From Novispirillum itersonii subsp. itersonii ATCC 12639 (lineage in GTDB: Bacteria; Pseudomonadota; Alphaproteobacteria; Rhodospirillales; Rhodospirillaceae), in contig NZ_KB907346.1 of the NCBI RefSeq assembly GCF_000381985.1, forward strand, positions 62,001-126,000: 64,000 bases of DNA. Reading direction: 5' to 3'. The position numbers were made by a program, and so were the translations under genes. Of the stretch, positions 20,223-28,785 are shown piece by piece. The number at the start of each line of letters is the position of its first letter. Positions within the stretch are counted from its first letter, which is position 1. The notes beneath the pieces are model-generated. The model saw nothing but the letters and a program-made list of their open reading frames with translations, was not told the DNA's origin and did no database searches.

Positions 20223-21779
20223 TCAGCTTTCCAGCATCCGGCGCAGCAGATCAACATCCTCGGCAAAGGCGGGATCCCCCTGCCGCAGTTCGTCAATCTT
20301 ACGCACGGCATGCATCACCGTGGTGTGATCACGACCGCCGAACTTGCGGCCGATTTCCGGCAGGGAGCGGCTGGTCAGCTGCTTTGCCAGATACATCGCC
20401 ACCTGACGCGGCCGGGCTACCGACCGGGACCGGCGGGCAGAGTGCATATCCGACAGCTTGATCTGGAAGTGCTCGGCCACCTTTTTCTGGATCTCCTCAA
20501 TGGTGATCCGGCGGTCGTTGGCCCGCAGCAGATCCCGCAGCACATCCTGCGTGGTTTCCAGCGTCAGATCACGGCCAACCAGCTGGGCATGGGCCACCAG
20601 ACGGGTCAGGGCCCCTTCCATTTCACGGACGTTGGACGCGATTTTATGGGCGAGGAACTCCAGCACCTTTTCCGGCACCGCCACCCCCATCCGTTCAGCC
20701 TTGGCGGCAAGAATGCCCAGCCGCAGCTCGTAGGTGGTGGGATGAATGTCCGCGACCAGACCCGAGGCCAGGCGCGAGCGCAGACGGTCGCCGATGTCTT
20801 CCAGATCCGCCGGTGACTTATCGGCGGAAATCACGATCTGGCGCCCCTGATCGATCAGGGCGTTGAAGGTGTGGAAAAACTCTTCCTGCGTCGAATCCTT
20901 GCCCGAGATGAACTGGACGTCATCAATCATCAGCACATCGACAGAGCGGAAGCTTTCCTTGAACGCCATCGTATCCTTGTACCGCAGCGCCTTGACGAAG
21001 CTGTACATGAACTTTTCCGCCGACAGATAGATCACCCGGCGGTGCGGGTGGCGGTCACGGATGGCGTGGGCAATGGCATGCATCAGGTGGGTTTTACCCA
21101 ACCCGACCCCACCGTACAGGAACAGGGGGTTGAACGACGGACGTTCCGAGTCGGCAACCCGCTGTGCCGCCGCATAGGCGAACTCGTTCGGCTTGCCGGT
21201 TACAAAATTATCAAAGGTATAGCGCGGATCCAGCGGCGCGGACAGATCGTCAAAGCTGCCTGCGGCCAGCGGCTGCGCCGGCATGGCGGTCAGCAGGGAC
21301 GGCTGCACCGGGCGCTCCAGTTCAGCCGAAGACGCCGCCGAAACGGTCAGCACCGGCGTCGCCGGGGCCTCAGCCGCCGGAGTCGCCGCAGACGGGCGCC
21401 GGGCCGTTGCCGGACGGCGGGCCGGGGTCTCCACCGGGGCAGGGGCGGAACTGGCCACCCCCCGCACCGCCGGGGCCGGGCGCGAGGCTGCGGCGGCATC
21501 CACCACCACCTGCACCGTCCGGATCTGCGGATTCTCGCCCGACCACAGGGCGCGGATGCGCTCCGCGAAATGGGTGAGGATCCAGTCGCGCATGAAACGG
21601 GTCGGCACGGCCAGCTGAACCTGCGTTCCGCTGACAGTCCCCAGACGCATCGGCTTCACCCAGCTGGTGAACGCCGTATCACCGATCTCCTGCCGCAGGC
21701 GGGCCTGCACAGATTCCCAGTGAAGAATGGTCTGTTCGGTCACTCCACCCTCGTCCAAGCGTGCTTCTGCAGTTGCCAT
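20223..21779 (-). CDS. dnaA: Chromosomal replication initiator protein DnaA
   Basis: DnaA binds DnaA boxes at oriC and melts the origin in its ATP form. From the ATG at 21779 it is 518 aa. The N-terminal domain I (WESVQARLRQEIGDTAFTSW) is followed by a long Ala/Pro-rich linker. The AAA+ domain has Walker A GGVGLGKTHLMHAI near residue 225 and Walker B LMIDDVQF. The C-terminal DNA-binding signature is GRDHTTVMHAVRKI. A GTG 12 codons downstream with a good GAGG site is an alternative start. The likely oriC lies just upstream. Confidence 0.96.
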   Translation of the reverse strand: MATAEARLDEGGVTEQTILHWESVQARLRQEIGDTAFTSWVKPMRLGTVSGTQVQLAVPTRFMRDWILTHFAERIRALWSGENPQIRTVQVVVDAAAASRPAPAVRGVASSAPAPVETPARRPATARRPSAATPAAEAPATPVLTVSAASSAELERPVQPSLLTAMPAQPLAAGSFDDLSAPLDPRYTFDNFVTGKPNEFAYAAAQRVADSERPSFNPLFLYGGVGLGKTHLMHAIAHAIRDRHPHRRVIYLSAEKFMYSFVKALRYKDTMAFKESFRSVDVLMIDDVQFISGKDSTQEEFFHTFNALIDQGRQIVISADKSPADLEDIGDRLRSRLASGLVADIHPTTYELRLGILAAKAERMGVAVPEKVLEFLAHKIASNVREMEGALTRLVAHAQLVGRDLTLETTQDVLRDLLRANDRRITIEEIQKKVAEHFQIKLSDMHSARRSRSVARPRQVAMYLAKQLTSRSLPEIGRKFGGRDHTTVMHAVRKIDELRQGDPAFAEDVDLLRRMLES

Positions 21780-22199
21780 CGAGTCGTTCGTCTCCGCAGG
21801 GATGATCCTGCGGCTCCTCAGGTTATCAGGGGCAAGCCGCCCCGTGTCTATGTCACCCAGCACCGCCCGCCCCATGGTGGGCACGGAAGGCGCTGACCCT
21901 GCGTCGTAGGGTGCAGAAGGCCTCTCCGGTCCACGGCCCTCGCCGCAGTCCGGAGGAAACAGTCTGCATCATCCGAGTATTCCCGGCCTGCAGCCGACAC
22001 ACCCCGGGATCGCTGCGATCCCCGGCGCTGTGGCTGTCGTGGCCCGTTTTCCTCGCCCTGAACAGTCAGACCGCTTTTCCTGCGGCCCCCCTGTCCCCCG
22101 ACGTCCCTCCATCCCGGTCCCGCAGAGACAACAAACCCCTGCGCGGGTCCTATGGACCTGCGTGCGCAAAGATCAGATTGTCCGGTGAACCCCGGGGGG

Positions 22200-22440
22200 A
22201 GGTCGTTATCCGAAGGCGACTTTATCCACAAAGGAGAAAAACTGACAACAAGATCGAAAGGAGAACATTGCAAGTTTTTCTCTTGACGCGATTCGGTCAA
22301 AAACACGTCTTGACGTTATTTTTCAATACGTTAGGCAAATCCGATTCTGCGCGGGAGTCGGCTCTCGAGTCGCAACCGCCATCGGCCTGGACATAACCTT
22401 ATCCACAAAAACGAACATAAACGCGCATATCGAAAATGCA
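22200..22440. other. Probable chromosomal replication origin (oriC)
   Basis: The 925-bp gap between dnaA and rpsT holds two perfect DnaA boxes TTATCCACA (22222-22230 and 22399-22407), with an AT-richer stretch between them. Four GANTC sites are packed at 22290, 22343, 22355 and 22367, the CcrM methylation sequence that marks alphaproteobacterial origins. A near-match box ATATCCACA is at 23070. The rest of the gap (21780-22200 and 22440-22700) shows no supportable gene. Limits are approximate. Confidence 0.7.
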
Positions 22441-22475
22441 AAACGGCCACCACCGGAAAGGTGGCAGCCGTTCTG
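22441..22475. repeat. Imperfect hairpin beside oriC
   Basis: AACGGC-CACCACC pairs with GGTGGCAGCCGTT with a small internal mismatch, followed by CTGTTCTTTTA on plus. It may be a terminator or an origin structural element. Confidence 0.45.
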
Positions 22476-22669
22476 TTCTTTTATCCCGTTACCGGGAATC
22501 ATCGCGACGGCAGATCAGGGCGAACCTGTCTGCTGTCTCTCCGGGATCTCTCACCTGTCATGCATAAGCACGGCACGGCAGGATCACCTCGGCGGTCCGG
22601 TCATTGTCTGACCTGCCGAAGACCGCAGAGAACTCCTGTCGCGATGACGGAAGATCCTGCGCAGCGACC

Positions 22670-22689
22670 GGTGCCTGAGATCAGGCACC
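22670..22689 (-). terminator. Hairpin directly after rpsT
   Basis: GGTGCCTG and CAGGCACC form a perfect 8-bp stem with a 4-nt loop, 16 bp past the rpsT stop. No U-tract follows, so terminator activity is uncertain. Confidence 0.4.
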
Positions 22690-22704
22690 AGCAGCAGAGA
22701 TGGC

Positions 22705-22971
22705 TTAGGCAGCCATCGACTTCAGGCGGGCGTTCAGACGGGAAACCTTGCGGGACATGGTGTTCTTGTGGAACACGCCCTTCTGGGCACCGCGCATCAT
22801 TTCCGGCTGAGCCACCTTGAAAGCGGCGTCGGCAGCGGACTTATCGCCAGCGGCGATGGCCAGCTCGACCTTCTTCACGAAGGTGCGGATGCGGCTCTTA
22901 CGAGCGTGGTTGATGGCGAAACGGCGGGCGTTGCGGCGAATGCGCTTCTGGGCCGACTTATGATGAGCCAT
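22705..22971 (-). CDS. rpsT: 30S ribosomal protein S20
   Basis: An 88-aa basic protein of the small ribosomal subunit that binds 16S rRNA. The start at 22971 gives the usual N-terminus [17 protein letters not shown]; the longer frame upstream lacks similarity. The Lys/Arg-rich helical hairpin and the [20 protein letters not shown] segment are typical. Its place next to dnaA and oriC is common in Alphaproteobacteria. Confidence 0.97.
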   Translation of the reverse strand: MAHHKSAQKRIRRNARRFAINHARKSRIRTFVKKVELAIAAGDKSAADAAFKVAQPEMMRGAQKGVFHKNTMSRKVSRLNARLKSMAA

Positions 22972-23205
22972 TTCCTGACTTTCCGTATAAATAGAAACTG
23001 TGGTCGCTGTGCGAAGAGGCGGCTTTATAAGGAATATCCGCCCCTGCGTCAACGCTTAACCGAACCGGGATATCCACAGCGGGACAAAACGGCCCGGAAT
23101 TGAAGAAAACCAGAGCCTGAGCCGAAGAGAATCCCCGGACCAGACTCCGCAGATACCCTCCGACGGGAACGACTCCGCCCCCACCGGACAGGCAAACCGT
23201 CGCGG

Positions 23206-23982
23206 TTATCGGTGACGGAAGTTCGGCTGACGCTTTTCAACGAAAGCGGCCATGCCTTCCTTCTGATCTTCGGTGGCGAAGGTGGAATGGAACACCCGGC
23301 GCTCGAACAGCAGGCCTTCCCGCAGGGTGGCCTCGTAGGAGCGGTTAACCGACTCCTTGACCATCATCACCACCGGGCGGGACATGGAGGCGATCCGGGC
23401 CGCAGTCTTCAGCGCGTCATCCAGCAGATCGGCCAGCGGCACGATGCGGGAAACAAGACCGGCCCGTTCAGCTTCCTCGGCGGTCATCTGACGGCCGGTC
23501 AGGCACATTTCCATGGACTTGGACTTGCCGACGAAACGGGTCAGGCGCTGGGTGCCACCGGCCCCCGGCATGGTGCCGATGGTGATTTCCGGCTGACCGA
23601 AGCGGGCATTGTCGGCAGCAATGATGAAGTCGCACATCATCGCCACTTCACAGCCCCCGCCCAGCGCATACCCGGCGACAGCGGCGATCACCGGCTTGCG
23701 GCAGGTGGTGATCCGTTCCCAGCCGTTGGTGATGAAGTCTTCCATGTACACATCCATGTAAGACTTGCCCGACATTTCCTTGATGTCAGCCCCGGCGGCG
23801 AACGCCTTTTCAGAGCCGGTCAGCACGATGGCGCCGATCTCCGGGTCTGCCTCGAACGCATCAAGCGCCTGACCCAGTTCACGGATCAGCGGGGTGCACA
23901 GGGCATTCAGGGCCTTGGGACGGTTCAGGGTGATCAGACCGACGGCCCCCCGGGTTTCGACCAGAATATTCTCATACGCCAT
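23206..23982 (-). CDS. Enoyl-CoA hydratase
   Basis: A 258-aa crotonase-fold enzyme that hydrates 2-trans-enoyl-CoA in fatty acid beta-oxidation. The oxyanion-hole segments are [12 protein letters not shown] and [15 protein letters not shown], with the first catalytic Glu in GGGCE and the second in [14 protein letters not shown] precedes the ATG at 23982, which gives the typical [20 protein letters not shown] start. It follows mutM on the same strand with a 149-bp gap. Confidence 0.95.
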   Translation of the reverse strand: MAYENILVETRGAVGLITLNRPKALNALCTPLIRELGQALDAFEADPEIGAIVLTGSEKAFAAGADIKEMSGKSYMDVYMEDFITNGWERITTCRKPVIAAVAGYALGGGCEVAMMCDFIIAADNARFGQPEITIGTMPGAGGTQRLTRFVGKSKSMEMCLTGRQMTAEEAERAGLVSRIVPLADLLDDALKTAARIASMSRPVVMMVKESVNRSYEATLREGLLFERRVFHSTFATEDQKEGMAAFVEKRQPNFRHR

Positions 23983-24131
23983 TGGACGTTTGCTCCCTGC
24001 TTGGGCGTGTGCCCGGCCCGGAAGCCGCCCGTGCGGCCCCGTCCGGGCTCCCTTCAACCGGTCTGCCCGCCTCCCCCCGCATCGGGTGGGGACCGGTGGA
24101 ACAGGCCGGACGTATCGGCGCAGAGCCTACC

Positions 24132-24980
24132 TCAGCGCTGCCGTGCCGCACAGTAAAATGTTGACCGCCCGCCCTGAACAAGACGTTGAATTCCCCCGGT
24201 TTCCGTTACGTCACAGGTACAGTCCGGGCAGGGGGAACCGGCCCGGTCATAGACGGCAAAACGGTGCTGAAAATAGCCCAGCTCGCCGGTCACCTGCAGG
24301 TGATCCCGCAGGGAAGACCCCCCGGAATCAATGGCTTCCTGCAGAACCGCCTTCACGGCGGCGGTCAGGGTCCGGGTTTCGGCCCGGGTGATCTCACGGG
24401 CCGGGCGCCGGGGATCAATCGCGCTGCGGTACAAAGCTTCCGAGGCATAGATATTGCCGATTCCCGCCACCACGGACTGATCCAGCAGCGCGACTTTGAC
24501 CGGAGTCGCCCGCCGGGCGAAGGCGCGGTCAAGCACGCCGCTGTCAAAGTCTGCCGACAGCGGCTCCGGCCCCATCGAGGCCAGCAGCGGGTGATCCGCC
24601 AGTTCATTGCCCGATGTCAGCGTCATCACCCCGAACCGGCGGGGATCACGGTACGTCAGCAGATGGCCTGTGTCCGTGATCAGACGGACATGATCATGCC
24701 TGCCGGTCTCCGGCACCGGGGATCCGGCGGGGGTGATCGTCCATGATCCGCTCATCCCCAGATGCCCCAGAACGCACATGCCGTCATCCAGAGACCACAC
24801 ATAATATTTACCCCGCCGCCAGACCCGCAGCACCCGACGCCCGGTCAGCCGGTCCGCGAAGCGTTCAGGGAAGGGCTGGCGCAGCCCGGCCCGCCGGATG
24901 TCCACGGTGGTCAGCACCTGCCCCTCCAGAGCCGGGGCCAGCCCACGGCAGACGGTTTCAACTTCAGGCAACTCTGGCAT
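24132..24980 (-). CDS. mutM: Formamidopyrimidine-DNA glycosylase (Fpg/MutM)
   Basis: A 282-aa base-excision-repair glycosylase/AP lyase that removes 8-oxoguanine and formamidopyrimidines. The N-terminal PELPEVETVCRGL supplies the catalytic proline and Glu. The RRGKYYVW loop has the conserved lysine. The H2TH region includes the conserved GIGNIYASEALYRS stretch. The C-terminal finger reads CPDC, then GGRSTFYCAARQR: the fourth zinc cysteine, normally in a final C-x2-C, is Arg here. The rest is full length, so activity may persist if another residue ligates zinc. Divergent from ubiE. Confidence 0.95.
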   Translation of the reverse strand: MPELPEVETVCRGLAPALEGQVLTTVDIRRAGLRQPFPERFADRLTGRRVLRVWRRGKYYVWSLDDGMCVLGHLGMSGSWTITPAGSPVPETGRHDHVRLITDTGHLLTYRDPRRFGVMTLTSGNELADHPLLASMGPEPLSADFDSGVLDRAFARRATPVKVALLDQSVVAGIGNIYASEALYRSAIDPRRPAREITRAETRTLTAAVKAVLQEAIDSGGSSLRDHLQVTGELGYFQHRFAVYDRAGSPCPDCTCDVTETGGIQRLVQGGRSTFYCAARQR

Positions 24981-25176
24981 GGCGGAACACTCCTGACCGG
25001 TCAGACTCGGGATCTCTCTGCTGGGGATGCCACGGCGGCCCTTCGGAAAAAACCATAAAAGTGTACCCCCGCCCCCCTGCCGCCAGTCTGGTCATCCCGG
25101 CAGGCTTGGGCTATCGTGCGGCCCGCATCCGTTTTCCGTCTTCCGCCCCCGGCGCAGACCCTGAAGGCAGCCCCTC

Positions 25177-25962
25177 ATGTCCGACACGTCGTTCCGCCCT
25201 GAAGAACCCACCACCCACTTCGGCTTTCGCACCGTCCGCGAGGCCGACAAGCAAGGCATGGTGCGGCAGGTGTTCGATTCGGTGGCGTCGAAATACGACC
25301 TGATGAACGACGTGATGAGCATGGGCGTTCACCGCATCTGGAAGGATGTGTTCGTCCAGATGGCGGACCCCCGCCCCGGCCAGCAGTTTCTGGATGTCGG
25401 CGGCGGCACCGGCGATATCGCCTTCCGTATTCTCGACAAAGTGCGCCGCCCGGCCTCGGATCTGGGCGGGTCTCAGGTCACGGTCTGCGACATCAATACC
25501 GAAATGCTGAAGGTCGGCCGGGACCGCGCCATTGATCAGGGGCGCCTTGCCGGGCTGGACTGGGTGACCGGCAATGCCGAGACCCTGCCGTTCCCCGATG
25601 CCTCTTTCGATCTCTACACCATCGCCTTCTGCCTGCGGAACGTCACCCGCATTGACGCCGCCCTCGCCGAAGCCCGACGGGTGCTGAAGCCGGGCGGGCG
25701 CTTCCTGTGCCTTGAATTTTCCAAGGTACAGGTTCCGGGCCTTGATGCCCTGTACGACCTCTATTCTTTCCAGATCCTGCCGCGCATGGGGCAGCTGGTT
25801 GCCGGGGACCGCGACTCCTATCAGTACCTCGCCGAAAGCATCCGCCAGTTCCCGCCACAGCAGGAGCTGGCACGGCGGATTGAAGCGGCTGGGCTGAAGC
25901 GGGCCAGCGTCCGCAATCTGTCCGGCGGGATTGCCGCCATCCATTCGGCCTGGCGGGTGTAA
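25177..25962 (+). CDS. ubiE: Demethylmenaquinone/ubiquinone C-methyltransferase
   Basis: A 261-aa class I SAM-dependent methyltransferase that C-methylates the ubiquinone (or menaquinone) precursor. Family signatures are VFDSVASKYDLMNDVMSMG near residue 30, the SAM-binding LDVGGGTGDIAFRI, and RVLKPGGRFLCLEFSK. The stop is 5 bp before ubiB, so the two form a ubiquinone operon. The divergent gap to mutM (24981-25176) carries their promoters. Confidence 0.97.
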   Translation: MSDTSFRPEEPTTHFGFRTVREADKQGMVRQVFDSVASKYDLMNDVMSMGVHRIWKDVFVQMADPRPGQQFLDVGGGTGDIAFRILDKVRRPASDLGGSQVTVCDINTEMLKVGRDRAIDQGRLAGLDWVTGNAETLPFPDASFDLYTIAFCLRNVTRIDAALAEARRVLKPGGRFLCLEFSKVQVPGLDALYDLYSFQILPRMGQLVAGDRDSYQYLAESIRQFPPQQELARRIEAAGLKRASVRNLSGGIAAIHSAWRV

Positions 25963-25967
25963 CCGCG

Positions 25968-27515
25968 ATGGCCGGAACCCTGCGGACCCTGTCGCGCCTG
26001 CTGCGGATCACCCGTGTGCTCGGCCGCCACGATGCCCTGTTTCTGCTGGAAGACGTCCCGGTCGCCAGCACACTGGTCACCCTGACCCGGCGCATCTTCC
26101 GCCGCACCGAAGACGGGCGGCCCGGCCAGCGGCTGGCCCGCGCCCTGATCGAGCTTGGCCCGACCTTCATCAAGCTGGGACAGGCCCTGTCCACCCGGCC
26201 CGATCTGGTCGGTGACGAGGTAGCAGCCGATCTGGCCGACCTGCAGGATAAACTCCAGCCTTTTCCGTTCGCACAGGTCCGCGAAATCATTGAGGCGGAG
26301 TTCGGCTGCCCGCTGGAGGACCTGTACCAAAGCTTTGATGAAACCCCGGTTGCCGCCGCCTCCATCGCACAGGTGCATTTTGCCGTCACCGTCGATGGTC
26401 AGCCGGTGGCGGTCAAGGTGTTGCGCCCGGGCATCGAAAAAGCCATCGCCGATGATGTCGAGATGTTCCGCTGGCTGGCCCGCACGGCCGAGCGCCTGCA
26501 CCCGGATGCCCGCCGCTTCCGCCCGGTGGAAAGTGTCGCCACCTTCGAGGAATCGGTGACGCTGGAAATGGATCTGCGGTTTGAAGCCGCCTCTGCGGCC
26601 GAACTCGCTGACAACTTTGCCGATGACCCGACCTTCCGGGTGCCGTCAATTGACTGGGTGCGCACCGGCCAGCGGGTGATGACGCAGGAACGGATCGCCG
26701 GTCTGTCCCTTGATGAACGGGACCGGATCATCGAAATGGGGCTAAATCCCAACGAAGTTCTGGGCCATGCGGCGCAGGCCTTCTTCAACATGGTGTTCCG
26801 GGATGGTTTCTTCCATGCCGACCTGCATCCCGGCAACCTGTTCGTTGATGCCAAGGGCGTCATCATCGCCGTCGATTTCGGCATCATGGGCCGGGTTAAC
26901 GAAAGTGACCGCCGGGCGCTGGGGGAAATGCTGCTGGGCTTTCTGACCCGCGATTACCGCCGGGTGGCTGAAGTACAGTTCCGGGCCGGATGGGTCCCCG
27001 CCGATCAGTCCATTGAAGCCTTTACGCAGGCTGCCCGCTCAATCGCAGAGCCGATTTTCGGCCGACCGATCGAGGAAATCTCGATGGCCCGGGTGTTGAG
27101 CCAGCTGTTCGAGATCACCCGGCGCTTTGACATTCCGGCCCAACCGCAGCTGCTGCTGCTGGAAAAGTCGATGCTGCTGGCCGAAGGGGTCGGGCGGACA
27201 CTGGCCCCCGACCAGAACATGTGGGAAATGACCTACCCGCTGATCGAAGACTGGATGCGCACCACCTTCGGGCCGGAAGCGCGGATCCGCAATGCCGCCC
27301 TTGGCCTTGCCCGCTCTGCCGAACGGCTGCCCGCTATCTTTGAATATGCTGACAAGGCCGCTGCCATGATCAGCTCCGGCGGCCTCAGACTGCACCCCGA
27401 CACAGTGAAAGCGCTGGCAACCCAGCGCCCGGCAGCCCGGAAGCGAACCCTGCTGATGCAGGGGCTGCCGTGGATTCTGGTCGGGATCCTGGGCACCCTG
27501 CTGTATCTGCGCTGA
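25968..27515 (+). CDS. ubiB: Ubiquinone biosynthesis protein UbiB (ABC1/ADCK kinase-like)
   Basis: A 515-aa atypical kinase-like ATPase needed for ubiquinone synthesis, probably for assembly or extraction of the hydrophobic intermediates. The KxGQ segment is FIKLGQALSTRPDLV. The Ala-rich nucleotide loop is PVAAASIAQVH, with the VAVKVLRPG lysine. The catalytic loop is FFHADLHPGNLF, followed by the VDFGIMG metal site. The C-terminus ends in a hydrophobic helix that anchors it to the inner membrane. Confidence 0.96.
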   Translation: MAGTLRTLSRLLRITRVLGRHDALFLLEDVPVASTLVTLTRRIFRRTEDGRPGQRLARALIELGPTFIKLGQALSTRPDLVGDEVAADLADLQDKLQPFPFAQVREIIEAEFGCPLEDLYQSFDETPVAAASIAQVHFAVTVDGQPVAVKVLRPGIEKAIADDVEMFRWLARTAERLHPDARRFRPVESVATFEESVTLEMDLRFEAASAAELADNFADDPTFRVPSIDWVRTGQRVMTQERIAGLSLDERDRIIEMGLNPNEVLGHAAQAFFNMVFRDGFFHADLHPGNLFVDAKGVIIAVDFGIMGRVNESDRRALGEMLLGFLTRDYRRVAEVQFRAGWVPADQSIEAFTQAARSIAEPIFGRPIEEISMARVLSQLFEITRRFDIPAQPQLLLLEKSMLLAEGVGRTLAPDQNMWEMTYPLIEDWMRTTFGPEARIRNAALGLARSAERLPAIFEYADKAAAMISSGGLRLHPDTVKALATQRPAARKRTLLMQGLPWILVGILGTLLYLR

Positions 27516-27664
27516 TGCGCCTATATCCATATACTTTTGGTGGATATCAGGTGTAGGTCATGCGGTCTCATCCAAAAGACCCATTTTCCCGCCCTGCCGG
27601 TTCGTGATCTGATGAAGGCCTGATACAGGACGAAAACCGTCCTTCTCAAGCCGGGGGAAGCATC

Positions 27665-28768
27665 GTGGACAGGCGAACAGCAGGGCGGATTTCCTCCGGT
27701 GCCCTTCATGGTCTCCGGGGCCACTTTATGCGCAGGATTCTGCGGCTTGTTCTGTTGCTGCTTCCCGTCTTCAGCGTCCTTCCGACCCCGGTTTCTGCCA
27801 CGCCAGCCCCCTCCTCACCCACGCTGGAAGCCATCCGAGAACGGAACAGTGTCCGCTGTGCCGTTCAGGCGGCCTATGGCGGCTATGCCACTTTGGGAAC
27901 AGATGGCGTCTGGCGGGGCTTTATGGTCGATTACTGCCGGGCGATTGCCGCTGCGGTTCTCGGCAATGCCGATCTGGCGGAAATCCTGCATACCGAATCG
28001 TCCCTGCGGTTTCAGGTGGTCTCAGGGCGGCAGGCCGATATCCTGCTCAGCGGGACCACAGTCACCATGGGCCGGGCCACCGCGATGGGCTTCAGTTTTC
28101 CCGGCATTTACCTGTACGACGGTCAGGGCTTTGTCACCCACCGGGAAACCGGGATCACCGCCCTCTCCAGCGCAGGCACGGCAAGCATCTGCGCCATTGC
28201 CAACACCACCAGCATTCAGAACCTGCGGGAGTATATCAACCGTACCGGATCGAAACTGACGCTGATTGAATCCAGTTCAGATGAAGGGGCATGGAGCAAC
28301 TTCCTGAAACGGCGCTGTGATCTCTACACCAATGATCGCCTTGGGTTGCGGGTCCGCGTCGGCACATCGCCACAGGGGCCGTCTGCCTACGTTCTCCTGC
28401 CTGACATCATTTCCCGCGAGCCGCTGGGACCGATGGTCCGGGGGGACGACCCCGTGTTCCACAGTCTGATCCAGTGGCTGCTCAATGGGCTGATCGCTGC
28501 CGAGGAGTTCGGGGTGACCCGTGCGACGGTCGCAACCCTTCAGGCCGGGAACAACCATGATCTCAGCGTTCTTCTGGGCACCGGAGAGGACTATGCCGCC
28601 ACCTTTGGCGTCGCCCCCGGCTGGCTGCACCGGGCAATCGCTGCCGTCGGCAACGCCGGGGAAATCTACGACCGGAATCTGGGTGCCCTGTCACCGTTGA
28701 AGATAGACCGCGGCCTGAACGATCTGTGGACCCGTGGCGGACTGATGTATCCGCTGCCCCTGCGTTGA
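27665..28768 (+). CDS. Periplasmic amino-acid-type solute-binding protein
   Basis: A 367-aa secreted protein (346 aa from the alternative ATG at 27728). The GTG at 27665 has a strong GGGGGAAG site. A signal peptide is seen (LRLVLLLLPVFSVLPTPVSA, then cleavage after Ala). The mature part resembles the AapJ-like family-3 solute-binding proteins of amino-acid ABC transporters: RERNSVRCAVQ, GFMVDYCRAIAAAVLG and DILLSGTTVTMGRATAM. No ABC permease or ATPase gene is adjacent. A histidine kinase follows 17 bp later, so it may act as a ligand receptor for that sensor instead of transport. Confidence 0.85.
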   Translation: MDRRTAGRISSGALHGLRGHFMRRILRLVLLLLPVFSVLPTPVSATPAPSSPTLEAIRERNSVRCAVQAAYGGYATLGTDGVWRGFMVDYCRAIAAAVLGNADLAEILHTESSLRFQVVSGRQADILLSGTTVTMGRATAMGFSFPGIYLYDGQGFVTHRETGITALSSAGTASICAIANTTSIQNLREYINRTGSKLTLIESSSDEGAWSNFLKRRCDLYTNDRLGLRVRVGTSPQGPSAYVLLPDIISREPLGPMVRGDDPVFHSLIQWLLNGLIAAEEFGVTRATVATLQAGNNHDLSVLLGTGEDYAATFGVAPGWLHRAIAAVGNAGEIYDRNLGALSPLKIDRGLNDLWTRGGLMYPLPLR

Positions 28769-28785
28769 CCGCAGGACACCGGCCA

